From Candidatus Aminicenantota bacterium (GTDB taxonomy: Bacteria; Acidobacteriota; Aminicenantia; Aminicenantales; JAFGBC01): a DNA stretch of 10,823 nucleotides. The notes under the pieces are model-generated. The model saw only the letters and a program-made list of their open reading frames with translations, had not been told where the DNA came from and searched no databases. Shown piece after piece: positions 1 through 6,064 of this stretch. Numbering within the stretch: position 1 is the first letter of the stretch; each line of letters opens with the position of its first letter. The DNA is taken from NCBI GenBank assembly GCA_016933355.1, contig JAFGBC010000167.1, forward strand, positions 1 through 10,823, in the 5' to 3' direction. A program made the position numbers and the translations under genes.

Positions 1-803
1 ATCATGCCCGGGATGGTCGGCTTCTTGGCGGCGGCGAAATAGAAGACGATCGCCATCGGCACAAGGAGCAGGACGTGGAAGCGGAAGCTGCGGGCGAGGG
101 TGTCGGTGATGAGGGCGACGGCGCTCGTGTCCGCCGCCCGGGCCCCGTACTTGAAGCCGGCCGCGAGATAGACGCCCAGGCCGAGGAGATAGGCGGGCCC
201 CGCCGACCAGATCATGTGCTTGAGATGCTCGAAGAGGTCGACGCCCGTCGTGACCGCGGCCAGGTTGGGGATGTCGGACAGGGGCGAGAGCTTGTCTCCG
301 AAATAGGAGCCGGCCACGATCGCGCCCGCGGCGGGCGCGAGCGGGATGCCCAGACCGCCGGCGATCCCGATGAAGGCGACGCCGAGCGTTCCGATCGTGC
401 CCCACGAGGTGCCGCAGGCCATGGCCGCGATCGAGCAGACGAAGCAGGCCGTCACCAGGAAGAACTGGGGCGAGATGAGCTTGAGACCGTAATAGATGAC
501 CATGGGGATGGTCCCGCAGGCGATCCAGGTGCCGACCAGGACCCCGACTGAGAGCATGATCAGGACGGCCGGCATGGCCTTGGCGATGCTCTGGACGATC
601 CCCCGCTCCATGACCTTCCATTCGAAGCGGAGGAGGACGGCCAGGACGCCGGTCAGGAAGGCCGCCGCGACCAGCAGGACCTGGGGCCGGATCTTGTAAA
701 CGCCGTAGCCGACGCCGAGGAGGAGGCCCATCGAAACGAGGGGGATGAGGGCGACGCCGAACGAGGGCGTTCTGGGCGCGGACGGAGGAGGGGCGGGCTT
801 CAT
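1..803 (-). CDS. nhaC: NhaC-family Na+/H+ antiporter, N-terminal 267 residues (truncated by window edge)
   Basis: This is an inner-membrane secondary transporter of the NhaC family, which exchanges Na+ for H+; relatives such as MleN couple organic acids to ion exchange. The frame is open from the ATG at 803 to the left edge, so the C-terminal part is missing. Visible family signatures are GTWIACGTIP at residues 91-100, GTSWGTIGTLG at 131-141 and SYFGDKLSPLSD at 166-177, set among strongly hydrophobic segments at about 16-35, 40-58, 78-96, 113-130, 136-155 and 190-208. The start lies 10 bp after the iadA stop, and an AAAGG ribosome binding site overlaps that stop codon, so translation is probably coupled. 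Family assignment is firm. The substrate is not readable from sequence, and pairing with a dipeptidase leaves room for an amino-acid-linked role (inference). Confidence 0.92.
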   Translation of the reverse strand, partial: MKPAPPPSAPRTPSFGVALIPLVSMGLLLGVGYGVYKIRPQVLLVAAAFLTGVLAVLLRFEWKVMERGIVQSIAKAMPAVLIMLSVGVLVGTWIACGTIPMVIYYGLKLISPQFFLVTACFVCSIAAMACGTSWGTIGTLGVAFIGIAGGLGIPLAPAAGAIVAGSYFGDKLSPLSDIPNLAAVTTGVDLFEHLKHMIWSAGPAYLLGLGVYLAAGFKYGARAADTSAVALITDTLARSFRFHVLLLVPMAIVFYFAAAKKPTIPGM

Positions 804-813
804 GACGGGGCCT

Positions 814-1989
814 TTACGCGGCGCTGAACGTCCCGCGGACGACGACCCGTCCGTCGGCCACGAGCCGCCGCCCGCGGCCGAAGGACTCCCTGAGGTTGAG
901 GCCTTCGTCCAGGACGAGGAAGTCGGCGTCCATGCCCGCTGCGATCCGCCCCTTGCCGGGGAGCTTGTAGACCGCCGCCGGGTTCGCCGCGAACGGTTTG
1001 AGCGCCTCCTCGAGGCTCAGGATCTTGCGCCGGACCAGGGCCCGGAAGCACGCGAAGAACTCGGCCTGGCCGGCGACGGAGAGCCGGACGAGATTTCCGG
1101 CGGCATCGAAGACGGGGATGCTGCCGTTGCCGTCCGAGGTCACGGTCAGGCGGTCGGCGGAGATGCCGGCTTCCCGGGCGAGCCGGACGGCCTCGACGAC
1201 GGACAGGTCGGGCTCGGAGGCGGGGATGTCCTCGGGACCGGCCGTCAAGTCGATCGTTCCGCCCAGGCGCGCGAATTCCAGGCCCTGGGCGAAAAGCTCC
1301 CGGTTGCGGTTGATGTGGGTCGGGACGACCTGGCCGACCGGGATCTCGGTCTCGCGGACGAGCCGGAAGAGATCGTCGAGCCGGCGCCGGCCGTCGCCGA
1401 GATGGCAGTGGAGGACGCCGGCCTTGCCGCCCAGCATCCCGCCCACCCGGCATTCGGCCGCCAGCCGGGCGAACTCATCGAAGGTCGGCTGGGACGATCG
1501 GTGGTCGGAGAGGGCGATTTCGCCGGCGCCGACGACCTTGTCGATGAGGACCAGGTCGGAGCGGACGCTTCCCGTCAGCGTCCGGACCGGGATCTCGTAG
1601 GAGCCGCTGAAGATCCACGTCGAGACGCCCTCGAGGTCGAGGGCCCGCGCCTTGGCCAGGAGCGATGTCATGTGGCGGGTGACGCCGTCCGTGCCCAGGC
1701 AGCCGATGACGGAGGTGACGCCGGCGGCGGCGATGTCCTCGATCCGGATCTCCGGCGCCCGGGTCGCCGGTCCGCCCTCCCCCCCGCCGCCCAGGATGTG
1801 GACGTGGCTGTCGACAAGGCCGGGGACGATGAGGAGCCCGTCGGCGTCCACGACTTCGCACTCGGCGCCTCCGACCTGAAGGCCGCCCGGGTCGGCCAGG
1901 CCGCAGACCTTTCCGCCCGCGACGAAAATATCCTTCGTTCCCAGGTCCTCGGGCGCGAAGACGCGCCCTCCGCGGATGAGCGTCAGCAT
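814..1989 (-). CDS. iadA: Isoaspartyl dipeptidase (beta-aspartyl-peptidase), amidohydrolase superfamily
   Basis: A 391-aa cytoplasmic metallo-amidohydrolase, matching the length of E. coli IadA (390 aa). The family cleaves beta-aspartyl dipeptides left from degradation of isoaspartate-damaged proteins. Metal-binding residues are visible: H62-V-H64 followed by GGGGE71, H196 in HCHLGD, H225 in PTHINRN and catalytic D286 in TSDGNGS. The SDHRS segment (161-165) is also conserved. One key position differs: aligned from SDHRS leftwards, the bridging carboxylated Lys of E. coli IadA corresponds to E157 here, with a one-residue insertion (GAGEIALSDHRS). That suggests a carboxylate bridge between the two metals. 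The ATG at 1989 is preceded by GGAGG at good spacing. A promoter candidate lies about 35 bp upstream of the start, and nhaC follows directly in the same operon. Family certain; exact dipeptide specificity inferred. Confidence 0.93.
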   Translation of the reverse strand: MLTLIRGGRVFAPEDLGTKDIFVAGGKVCGLADPGGLQVGGAECEVVDADGLLIVPGLVDSHVHILGGGGEGGPATRAPEIRIEDIAAAGVTSVIGCLGTDGVTRHMTSLLAKARALDLEGVSTWIFSGSYEIPVRTLTGSVRSDLVLIDKVVGAGEIALSDHRSSQPTFDEFARLAAECRVGGMLGGKAGVLHCHLGDGRRRLDDLFRLVRETEIPVGQVVPTHINRNRELFAQGLEFARLGGTIDLTAGPEDIPASEPDLSVVEAVRLAREAGISADRLTVTSDGNGSIPVFDAAGNLVRLSVAGQAEFFACFRALVRRKILSLEEALKPFAANPAAVYKLPGKGRIAAGMDADFLVLDEGLNLRESFGRGRRLVADGRVVVRGTFSAA

Positions 1990-2022
1990 GGCGGCCTCCA
2001 GGCTCCGGTTCGAGCGTCCCCT

Positions 2023-2051
2023 AAATTAGCACGGCGGGCCGGGAATGACAA
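2023..2051 (-). promoter_or_regulatory. Promoter of the iadA-nhaC operon
   Basis: On the minus strand a TTGTCA -35 box (2051-2046) is followed after exactly 17 bp by a TAATTT -10 box (2028-2023). This leaves a short leader with a GGAGG ribosome binding site before the iadA ATG at 1989. It lies back to back with the promoter of the divergent acyltransferase gene. Confidence 0.6.
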
Positions 2052-2065
2052 TCTCTTTTGCGGTT

Positions 2066-2094
2066 TTGAAATTTGGCGAGCGTTTGACTACAAT
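2066..2094 (+). promoter_or_regulatory. Promoter of the acyltransferase-ATPase operon, leaderless type
   Basis: TTGAAA (2066-2071), a 17-bp spacer and TACAAT (2089-2094) form a good sigma70-like promoter. The -10 box ends only 8 nt before the ATG at 2103, so transcription should begin at or within a few bases of the start codon. No Shine-Dalgarno sequence is present in the interval. Confidence 0.65.
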
Positions 2095-2102
2095 AGGCCT
2101 GA

Positions 2103-2861
2103 ATGCCGACCTTCGAGGAAGAAGCCCTGAGACTGCGCAAGGCGACGATGCGCCTGAGCAACTTCTCGCTGCTCAACAAGCGGATCGACATCCGGGGCGC
2201 CGAGAACTTCGTCCGCGAGGGGCCGAACATCATCGTCGGCAACCACATCGGCAGCTACAAGGACGTCGCCCTGCTCTTCAAGACCGTGCCCCGCCAGATC
2301 TTCTTCACGGCCAACGAGATGCTCTTCGACCGCGAAGCCTTCAGCTGGCTCGTCCGCAACCACCTCGACCGCCACCTGGGACGGTTCGGGTCCTTCATCC
2401 ACCTCCTGTTCAACCCTTTCTACAGCTATGTCGTCCGCTTCATCTCCACCAATATCGCCAAGGTCGGCAGCATTCCCGTCAACCTCTGCGGCCGCCGGGC
2501 CGAGGCCGTCCGGCGCTGCCAGGACTACCTGCGGGTCGGCCGGGCCGTCATCGCCCTCCAGGGGCGGGGCCGGGTCGACGGCCGCGACCCCAACCCCTAC
2601 GTCAAGCCTTTCCGGAAGGGGCCGGCGGTTATGTCCTACAACCTGCTGGTGGAGGACGGGATCTCGGTGCCGGTGACGCCGCTGTCCATCTTCGGGGCGC
2701 ACATCATGTTCCTGGTTCCGGCCCGGATCAAGGTCAACGTCGGGGCGCCGATGTTCATCAGGGACTACATGGGCGGGTCGATGCAGGAATCGATCGAGCG
2801 TTTCCGGGACGCGCTCAACGCCCGGGTCGAAGCCCTCTTCCGGGAGAGCCTGAAGTTCTGA
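2103..2861 (+). CDS. PlsC/LPLAT-family phospholipid acyltransferase with variant motifs
   Basis: A 252-aa member of the lysophospholipid/glycerol-phosphate acyltransferase superfamily, which moves acyl chains to lysophosphatidate-type acceptors at the membrane. The order of the four family blocks is recognisable. Block I is NHIGSYKD (47-54), block II is GSIPVN (122-127), block III is LQGRGRVDG (152-160) followed by FRKGPAVM, and block IV is VPVTPLSIFG near residue 195. Block I has five residues between His48 and Asp54, not the usual four of HX4D. Block III has Gln153 where the usual EGTR has Glu. Substrate preference may therefore differ from PlsC. The N-terminus is basic with no clear signal peptide. 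The start at 2103 follows a -10 box directly; an internal ATG at 2148 (M16) with AAGG upstream is an alternative. The HerA-like gene follows 2 bp after the stop. Confidence 0.85.
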   Translation: MPTFEEEALRLRKATMRLSNFSLLNKRIDIRGAENFVREGPNIIVGNHIGSYKDVALLFKTVPRQIFFTANEMLFDREAFSWLVRNHLDRHLGRFGSFIHLLFNPFYSYVVRFISTNIAKVGSIPVNLCGRRAEAVRRCQDYLRVGRAVIALQGRGRVDGRDPNPYVKPFRKGPAVMSYNLLVEDGISVPVTPLSIFGAHIMFLVPARIKVNVGAPMFIRDYMGGSMQESIERFRDALNARVEALFRESLKF

Positions 2862-2863
2862 TC

Positions 2864-4399
2864 ATGGCCGACCCCGAACCGCTTTTGATCGCCAAGGGCG
2901 AGACGGAGCTCCGTCTGCTGCCCCGGATGGCGAATAGGCACGGCCTCATCGCCGGCGCGACCGGGACCGGTAAGACCGTCTCCCTCCAGGTCATGGCCGA
3001 GGCCTTCAGCCGGATCGGCGTCCCCGTCGTCCTGGCCGACGTCAAGGGCGACCTGGCCGGCATCAGCCGGCCGGGGACGCCCCAGCCCAAGATCCGGGAG
3101 CGGATCGGGATGCTCCGGCTGTCCGACTTCGCTTTCGCCGGGTCGCCGACCGTCTTTTGGGACGTCTTCGGCGAGCTGGGCCACCCGGTCCGGACGACCG
3201 TTTCCGACCTGGGACCGCTCCTCCTGGCGCGCCTGCTCAACCTCAACGACGTCCAGAGCGGGGTCCTGGCCATCGTCTTCCGCGTCGCCGACGACGGCGG
3301 GCTCCACCTGCTGGACTTCAAGGACCTGCGGGCGATGGCCCAGTACGTGGGAGATCACGCCGAGGATTTCGAGACCGAATACGGCCGGGTCTCGCCGGCC
3401 AGCGTCGGCGCCATCCAGCGCGGCCTGCTCCAGCTCGAGGACCAGGGCGCCGACCGCTTCTTCGGCGAGCCGGGCCTCAAGCTGGACGACCTGATGCAAA
3501 CCGACTCGGAGGGCCGGGGCGTCGTCAACGTCCTGGCCGCCGACAAGCTGATGCTGTCGCCGCGGTCGTACTCGACCTTCCTCCTCTGGCTGATGGCCGA
3601 GCTCTTCGAGCGGATGCCCGAGGTCGGCGACCCGGACAAGCCGCGGCTCGTCTTTTTCTTCGACGAGGCCCACCTCCTGTTCACGGACGCCCCGGCCGTC
3701 CTCCTCGAGAAGATCGAGCAGGTCGTCCGCCTCATCCGCTCCAAGGGCGTCGGCATCTACTTCGTCACCCAGAATCCCCTCGACATCCCCGATATCATCC
3801 TCGGCCAGCTCGGCCACCGCGTCCAGCACGCCCTGCGGGCCTTCACGCCCCGCGACCAGAAGGCGGTCCGGTCGGCGGCCGAGACCTTCCGCCAGAATCC
3901 CAAGATCGATATCGAGACGGCCATCACCGAGCTGGGCGTCGGCGAGGCCCTCGTCTCGTTCCTCGACGAGAAGGGACACCCCGGCGTCGTGGAGCGGGCC
4001 TTCGTCCTGCCGCCGCACGGCCGGATCGGGCCGATCACGCCGGCCGAGCGGGACGCCGTCGTCCGGGGCTCGGTCCTGTTCGGGCACTACGAAAAAGCCG
4101 TCGACCGGGAGTCGGCCTACGAGATGCTCAAGAGGCGGGCGGCCGAGGAAGCGGCGGCCCGGGAGAAGGCCGCGGGCGGGCCGGCGCCCGACACGTATCC
4201 TCCGCCGGCGTCCCGGACGGGCCGGGCGCGGATCCCCCGTTCCTATTCTGACCCGCGGGCGCCGCGTCGCTCGGGCGGCCGGTCGAAGGACACGCTGATC
4301 GAAGCCATGGCCAAGAGCGCGGCCCGGAGCGTGGGAAGCTCGCTCGGCCGCCAGATCCTGCGCGGCGTCCTGGGATCCATCCTGGGCGGCCGGCGCTGA
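2864..4399 (+). CDS. DUF853 (YjgR-type) HerA-like ATPase
   Basis: A 511-aa P-loop ATPase of the DUF853 family, close in length to E. coli YjgR (about 500 aa). These belong to the HerA/FtsK clade of ring ATPases, which in other members translocate DNA; the cellular role of DUF853 proteins is not settled. Walker A is GATGTGKT (31-38). Walker B is LVFFFDEAH, with D267, E268 and H270. Conserved DUF853 blocks follow: VTQNPLDIPD, LGQLGHRVQHALRAFTPRDQKAV and ITELGVGEALVSFLDEKG. The C-terminal 100 residues are Ala/Arg/Pro-rich and end in a Gly/Arg-rich helix (about 480-511), as in the family. The start at 2864 is 2 bp after the acyltransferase stop with only a weak GGGAGAG upstream, so translation probably depends on coupling. 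The open frame extends far upstream but overlaps the acyltransferase gene there and is not used. Confidence 0.93.
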   Translation: MADPEPLLIAKGETELRLLPRMANRHGLIAGATGTGKTVSLQVMAEAFSRIGVPVVLADVKGDLAGISRPGTPQPKIRERIGMLRLSDFAFAGSPTVFWDVFGELGHPVRTTVSDLGPLLLARLLNLNDVQSGVLAIVFRVADDGGLHLLDFKDLRAMAQYVGDHAEDFETEYGRVSPASVGAIQRGLLQLEDQGADRFFGEPGLKLDDLMQTDSEGRGVVNVLAADKLMLSPRSYSTFLLWLMAELFERMPEVGDPDKPRLVFFFDEAHLLFTDAPAVLLEKIEQVVRLIRSKGVGIYFVTQNPLDIPDIILGQLGHRVQHALRAFTPRDQKAVRSAAETFRQNPKIDIETAITELGVGEALVSFLDEKGHPGVVERAFVLPPHGRIGPITPAERDAVVRGSVLFGHYEKAVDRESAYEMLKRRAAEEAAAREKAAGGPAPDTYPPPASRTGRARIPRSYSDPRAPRRSGGRSKDTLIEAMAKSAARSVGSSLGRQILRGVLGSILGGRR

Positions 4400-4414
4400 C
4401 CGGCGCGCCGCCGG
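4400..4414. terminator. Weak GC-rich hairpin between convergent genes
   Basis: The 28 bp between the ATPase stop and the convergent Fe-S protein stop contain CCGGC (4400-4404), a 5-nt loop and GCCGG (4410-4414). No T-tract follows on either strand. It may act as a shared bidirectional terminator, but chance hairpins are expected in DNA this GC-rich. Confidence 0.2.
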
Positions 4415-4427
4415 ACGCCCGCTTCGG

Positions 4428-5360
4428 CTAGGCCTCCAATCCCAGGAGGAGGCGCATGTTCCGGGCGAAAAGCCGGGTGTCCTCCGTCAAGCCGAGCGTC
4501 CCGAACTTGGCCCGGATCTCCGTCCAGAGCGATTCCTCCTTTTCCTCCCGGTCGTGGAGGAGGGCTTCGGTCTCGGAAGCCGGGAACACCAGGCCCGTAC
4601 GCTCGCGCTTCAGAAGGCCCTTATTCACCGGGCAGACCTCCTGGCAAACCAGGCAGCCCATAAGGCAGTTATGGGGCGCGGGGCGGAGCGGTCGGGGCCC
4701 CAAATCATACGTTTCGGAGGCCAGCGTCAGGCACGTCTCCGCGCGGAGTAGGAAGCGCGCTTCCGTGATGGCGCCCGTCGGGCAGGCCCGGAGGCACCGG
4801 TCGCAGCCCTCGCAGGCGTCGAGGCCGCGGTCCTCGATCCCGAGGGGAGCCGTCTCCGGCGCGAGAGGAAAGCGCGTGACGAACCCGACGAGCTGGAAGT
4901 AGCTTCCCCAGCCGGGCGCATAGCCGATGTTGTTGCGGCCGAAGCGAATGAGGCCGGCGGCTGCGCTCAGGGTTTTCAGCGGCGCGCTCAGAAGGTCGAC
5001 GTCCGAGGTCGCCAGGCCGATGTCCGCGCGCAGGGCGTCCAGGAGCTCCTCCGAGAACGGTCGATACTTGACGTAGGTGGGAGGAAGGACGGCTTCCAGC
5101 TCCCGGTCGGGCAGGCGGAAAACCACGACGTGGGCGGGCCGGGGCGCGGCCACCAGGATCAGGCCGCGGGGATCGCTGACCGCGGAATCCCGGAGATAGC
5201 GGAAGCCCGAGAGATAGGACTCGAAGAAACGCGGATTGAAGGCGCCGGCGCCCCGCAGTGTTTCGAGCCTGTTTTGGACGGCGGCCAGTGCGTCGACGTC
5301 GAGGACGGCGGCCCGCAGCCCGCGGGCCTCGGCCCAGTCCCGCACGGTTTGGGCGTTCAT
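4428..5360 (-). CDS. QueG-like double 4Fe-4S cluster protein (epoxyqueuosine reductase relative)
   Basis: A 310-aa cytoplasmic iron-sulfur protein related to QueG. First cluster: C183, C186, C189 and C193 in CEGCDRCLRACPTGAI. Second set: C210, C236, C239 and C243 in CLMGCLVCQEVCPVN, with C232 extra. Upstream of these is a QueG-like segment, VD122LLSAPLKTLSAAAGL then FGRNN and GSYFQLVG (152-159). It matches the QueG region VDTGP..AGLG.IGKNT..GSWFFLGE in spacing and keeps the Asp, but the TGP and GKNT details are changed. The C-terminal HEAT-like part of long QueG proteins is missing. It may bind a cobalamin as QueG does, but a different substrate is likely. No other queuosine gene is in the window. 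The ATG at 5360 has AAAGGAG 7 nt upstream. Family confident, reaction unknown. Confidence 0.85.
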   Translation of the reverse strand: MNAQTVRDWAEARGLRAAVLDVDALAAVQNRLETLRGAGAFNPRFFESYLSGFRYLRDSAVSDPRGLILVAAPRPAHVVVFRLPDRELEAVLPPTYVKYRPFSEELLDALRADIGLATSDVDLLSAPLKTLSAAAGLIRFGRNNIGYAPGWGSYFQLVGFVTRFPLAPETAPLGIEDRGLDACEGCDRCLRACPTGAITEARFLLRAETCLTLASETYDLGPRPLRPAPHNCLMGCLVCQEVCPVNKGLLKRERTGLVFPASETEALLHDREEKEESLWTEIRAKFGTLGLTEDTRLFARNMRLLLGLEA

Positions 5361-5400
5361 GGCGCGCTCCTTTCGCCGCGGATCGCGGCCCTCCGGATAT

Positions 5401-5430
5401 GTAACTAGTAAAAAAGAATATAATAGTTAC
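5401..5430. repeat. Inverted repeat GTAACTA-N16-TAGTTAC in the divergent promoter
   Basis: GTAACTA (5401-5407) and its exact complement TAGTTAC (5424-5430) have centres 23 bp apart, about two helical turns. They flank the shared -10 region of the two divergent genes. The geometry suits a dimeric regulator that controls both genes. Whether the CGNR protein binds here is untested. Confidence 0.45.
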
Positions 5431-5444
5431 GTGTTGAATGTTAA
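5417..5444 (-). promoter_or_regulatory. Promoter of the QueG-like gene
   Basis: On the minus strand TTAACA (5444-5439), a 16-bp spacer and TATATT (5422-5417) precede the AAAGGAG site and ATG at 5360. The -10 box overlaps the -10 of the divergent CGNR gene, so the two promoters probably compete for polymerase. Confidence 0.5.
5419..5424 (+). promoter_or_regulatory. Perfect -10 box (TATAAT) for the CGNR gene
   Basis: TATAAT stands alone in an AT-rich pocket of otherwise GC-rich DNA, 18 nt before the AAGGAG ribosome binding site at 5443-5448. The -35 position (about 5396-5401, GATATG) is a poor match, so an activator may be needed or promoter strength may be low. Confidence 0.5.
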
Positions 5445-5459
5445 GGAGATTTCGTGTAA

Positions 5460-6053
5460 TTGTCAATAGGGACAACGATCATTACGATGAACGTGAAGCT
5501 CTGGGCCGAGCTGGTCAATAGCGACAGGCACGATTATCTGGGGACGGGCCGGCACGAGGACCAGCTGGACGACCCGGCCTGGCTGGCCGACTACCTGAGG
5601 CGCGGGGGCTTGGCCGGCCCGGAAACGGCGGCCGTGTCGGTCTCGTCGCTCGTGCCGAAGCTGAAGAAGCTCCGGGCTGTGCTCCAAGCCGAGGCCGACG
5701 CCGTCGCCGGCGACCCCCGCCCGACGACGAACCGCTTCAAGGCGCTCAACGCTTTTCTGCGTCGGGCGCCCCTCCGCCGCACGTTGACTATTGCGGAAGG
5801 CCGCGCCGTTTTGAAGCTCGAGTCCTCTCCCCGCTCGCCGGCCTCGATCCTGGCCGACATCGCGGCCGCGTTCGCCGAGACGATGGTCCGGGGCGAAACG
5901 GATAGGATCAAGCTCTGCGGCAACGCGGACTGCCGCTGGGTCTTTTACGACGAGACCAAGAACAAGAGCCGTCGCTGGTGCGGACCGACCTGCGGGAATC
6001 TCATGAAGGTCCGCCGCTTCCGCGGCCGGCGGAAGGCCTCCGGCCGGCGCTGA
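5460..6053 (+). CDS. CGNR zinc-finger / ABATE-domain protein, putative transcriptional regulator
   Basis: A 197-aa protein of the ABATE plus CGNR zinc-finger architecture, which is thought to be a stress-linked transcription regulator group. The N-terminal ABATE-like part has WAELVNSDRHDYLG, comparable to the usual LDLVNT block. The C-terminal finger uses C153, C158, C174 and C178 (CX4C, then WCX3C), and the CGNR tetrapeptide reads CGNL here. A strongly basic tail (RRFRGRRKASGRR) could add nucleic-acid contact. The start taken is TTG at 5460, 11 nt after AAGGAG (5443-5448). ATG at 5487 would give 188 aa but sits 38 nt from that site. The gene is divergent from the QueG-like gene and ends 11 bp from convergent fhs. 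Family assignment is confident; target genes are unknown. Confidence 0.87.
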   Translation: MSIGTTIITMNVKLWAELVNSDRHDYLGTGRHEDQLDDPAWLADYLRRGGLAGPETAAVSVSSLVPKLKKLRAVLQAEADAVAGDPRPTTNRFKALNAFLRRAPLRRTLTIAEGRAVLKLESSPRSPASILADIAAAFAETMVRGETDRIKLCGNADCRWVFYDETKNKSRRWCGPTCGNLMKVRRFRGRRKASGRR

Positions 6054-6064
6054 CCGCTTCGCGC

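Noticed and set aside
745..2130. Long plus-strand open frame of 461 codons opposite iadA
   Set aside because: It mirrors iadA on the other strand, is Asp/Glu/Gly/Arg-rich without any motif, and results from high GC with few stop codons.
2045..2863. Upstream extension of the DUF853 frame, or a fusion with it
   Set aside because: The extension overlaps the acyltransferase gene in another frame and its translation is Arg/Pro/Gln-rich noise. The ATG at 2864 matches the usual family start.
2765..4087. Minus-strand frame of 440 codons opposite the DUF853 gene
   Set aside because: Shadow with Leu/Glu/Asp-rich low-complexity translation; the plus-strand frame has Walker A and B motifs.
4428..5360. 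Calling the double 4Fe-4S protein queG
   Set aside because: Several QueG-specific details and the C-terminal region are missing, so only a QueG-like family call is justified.
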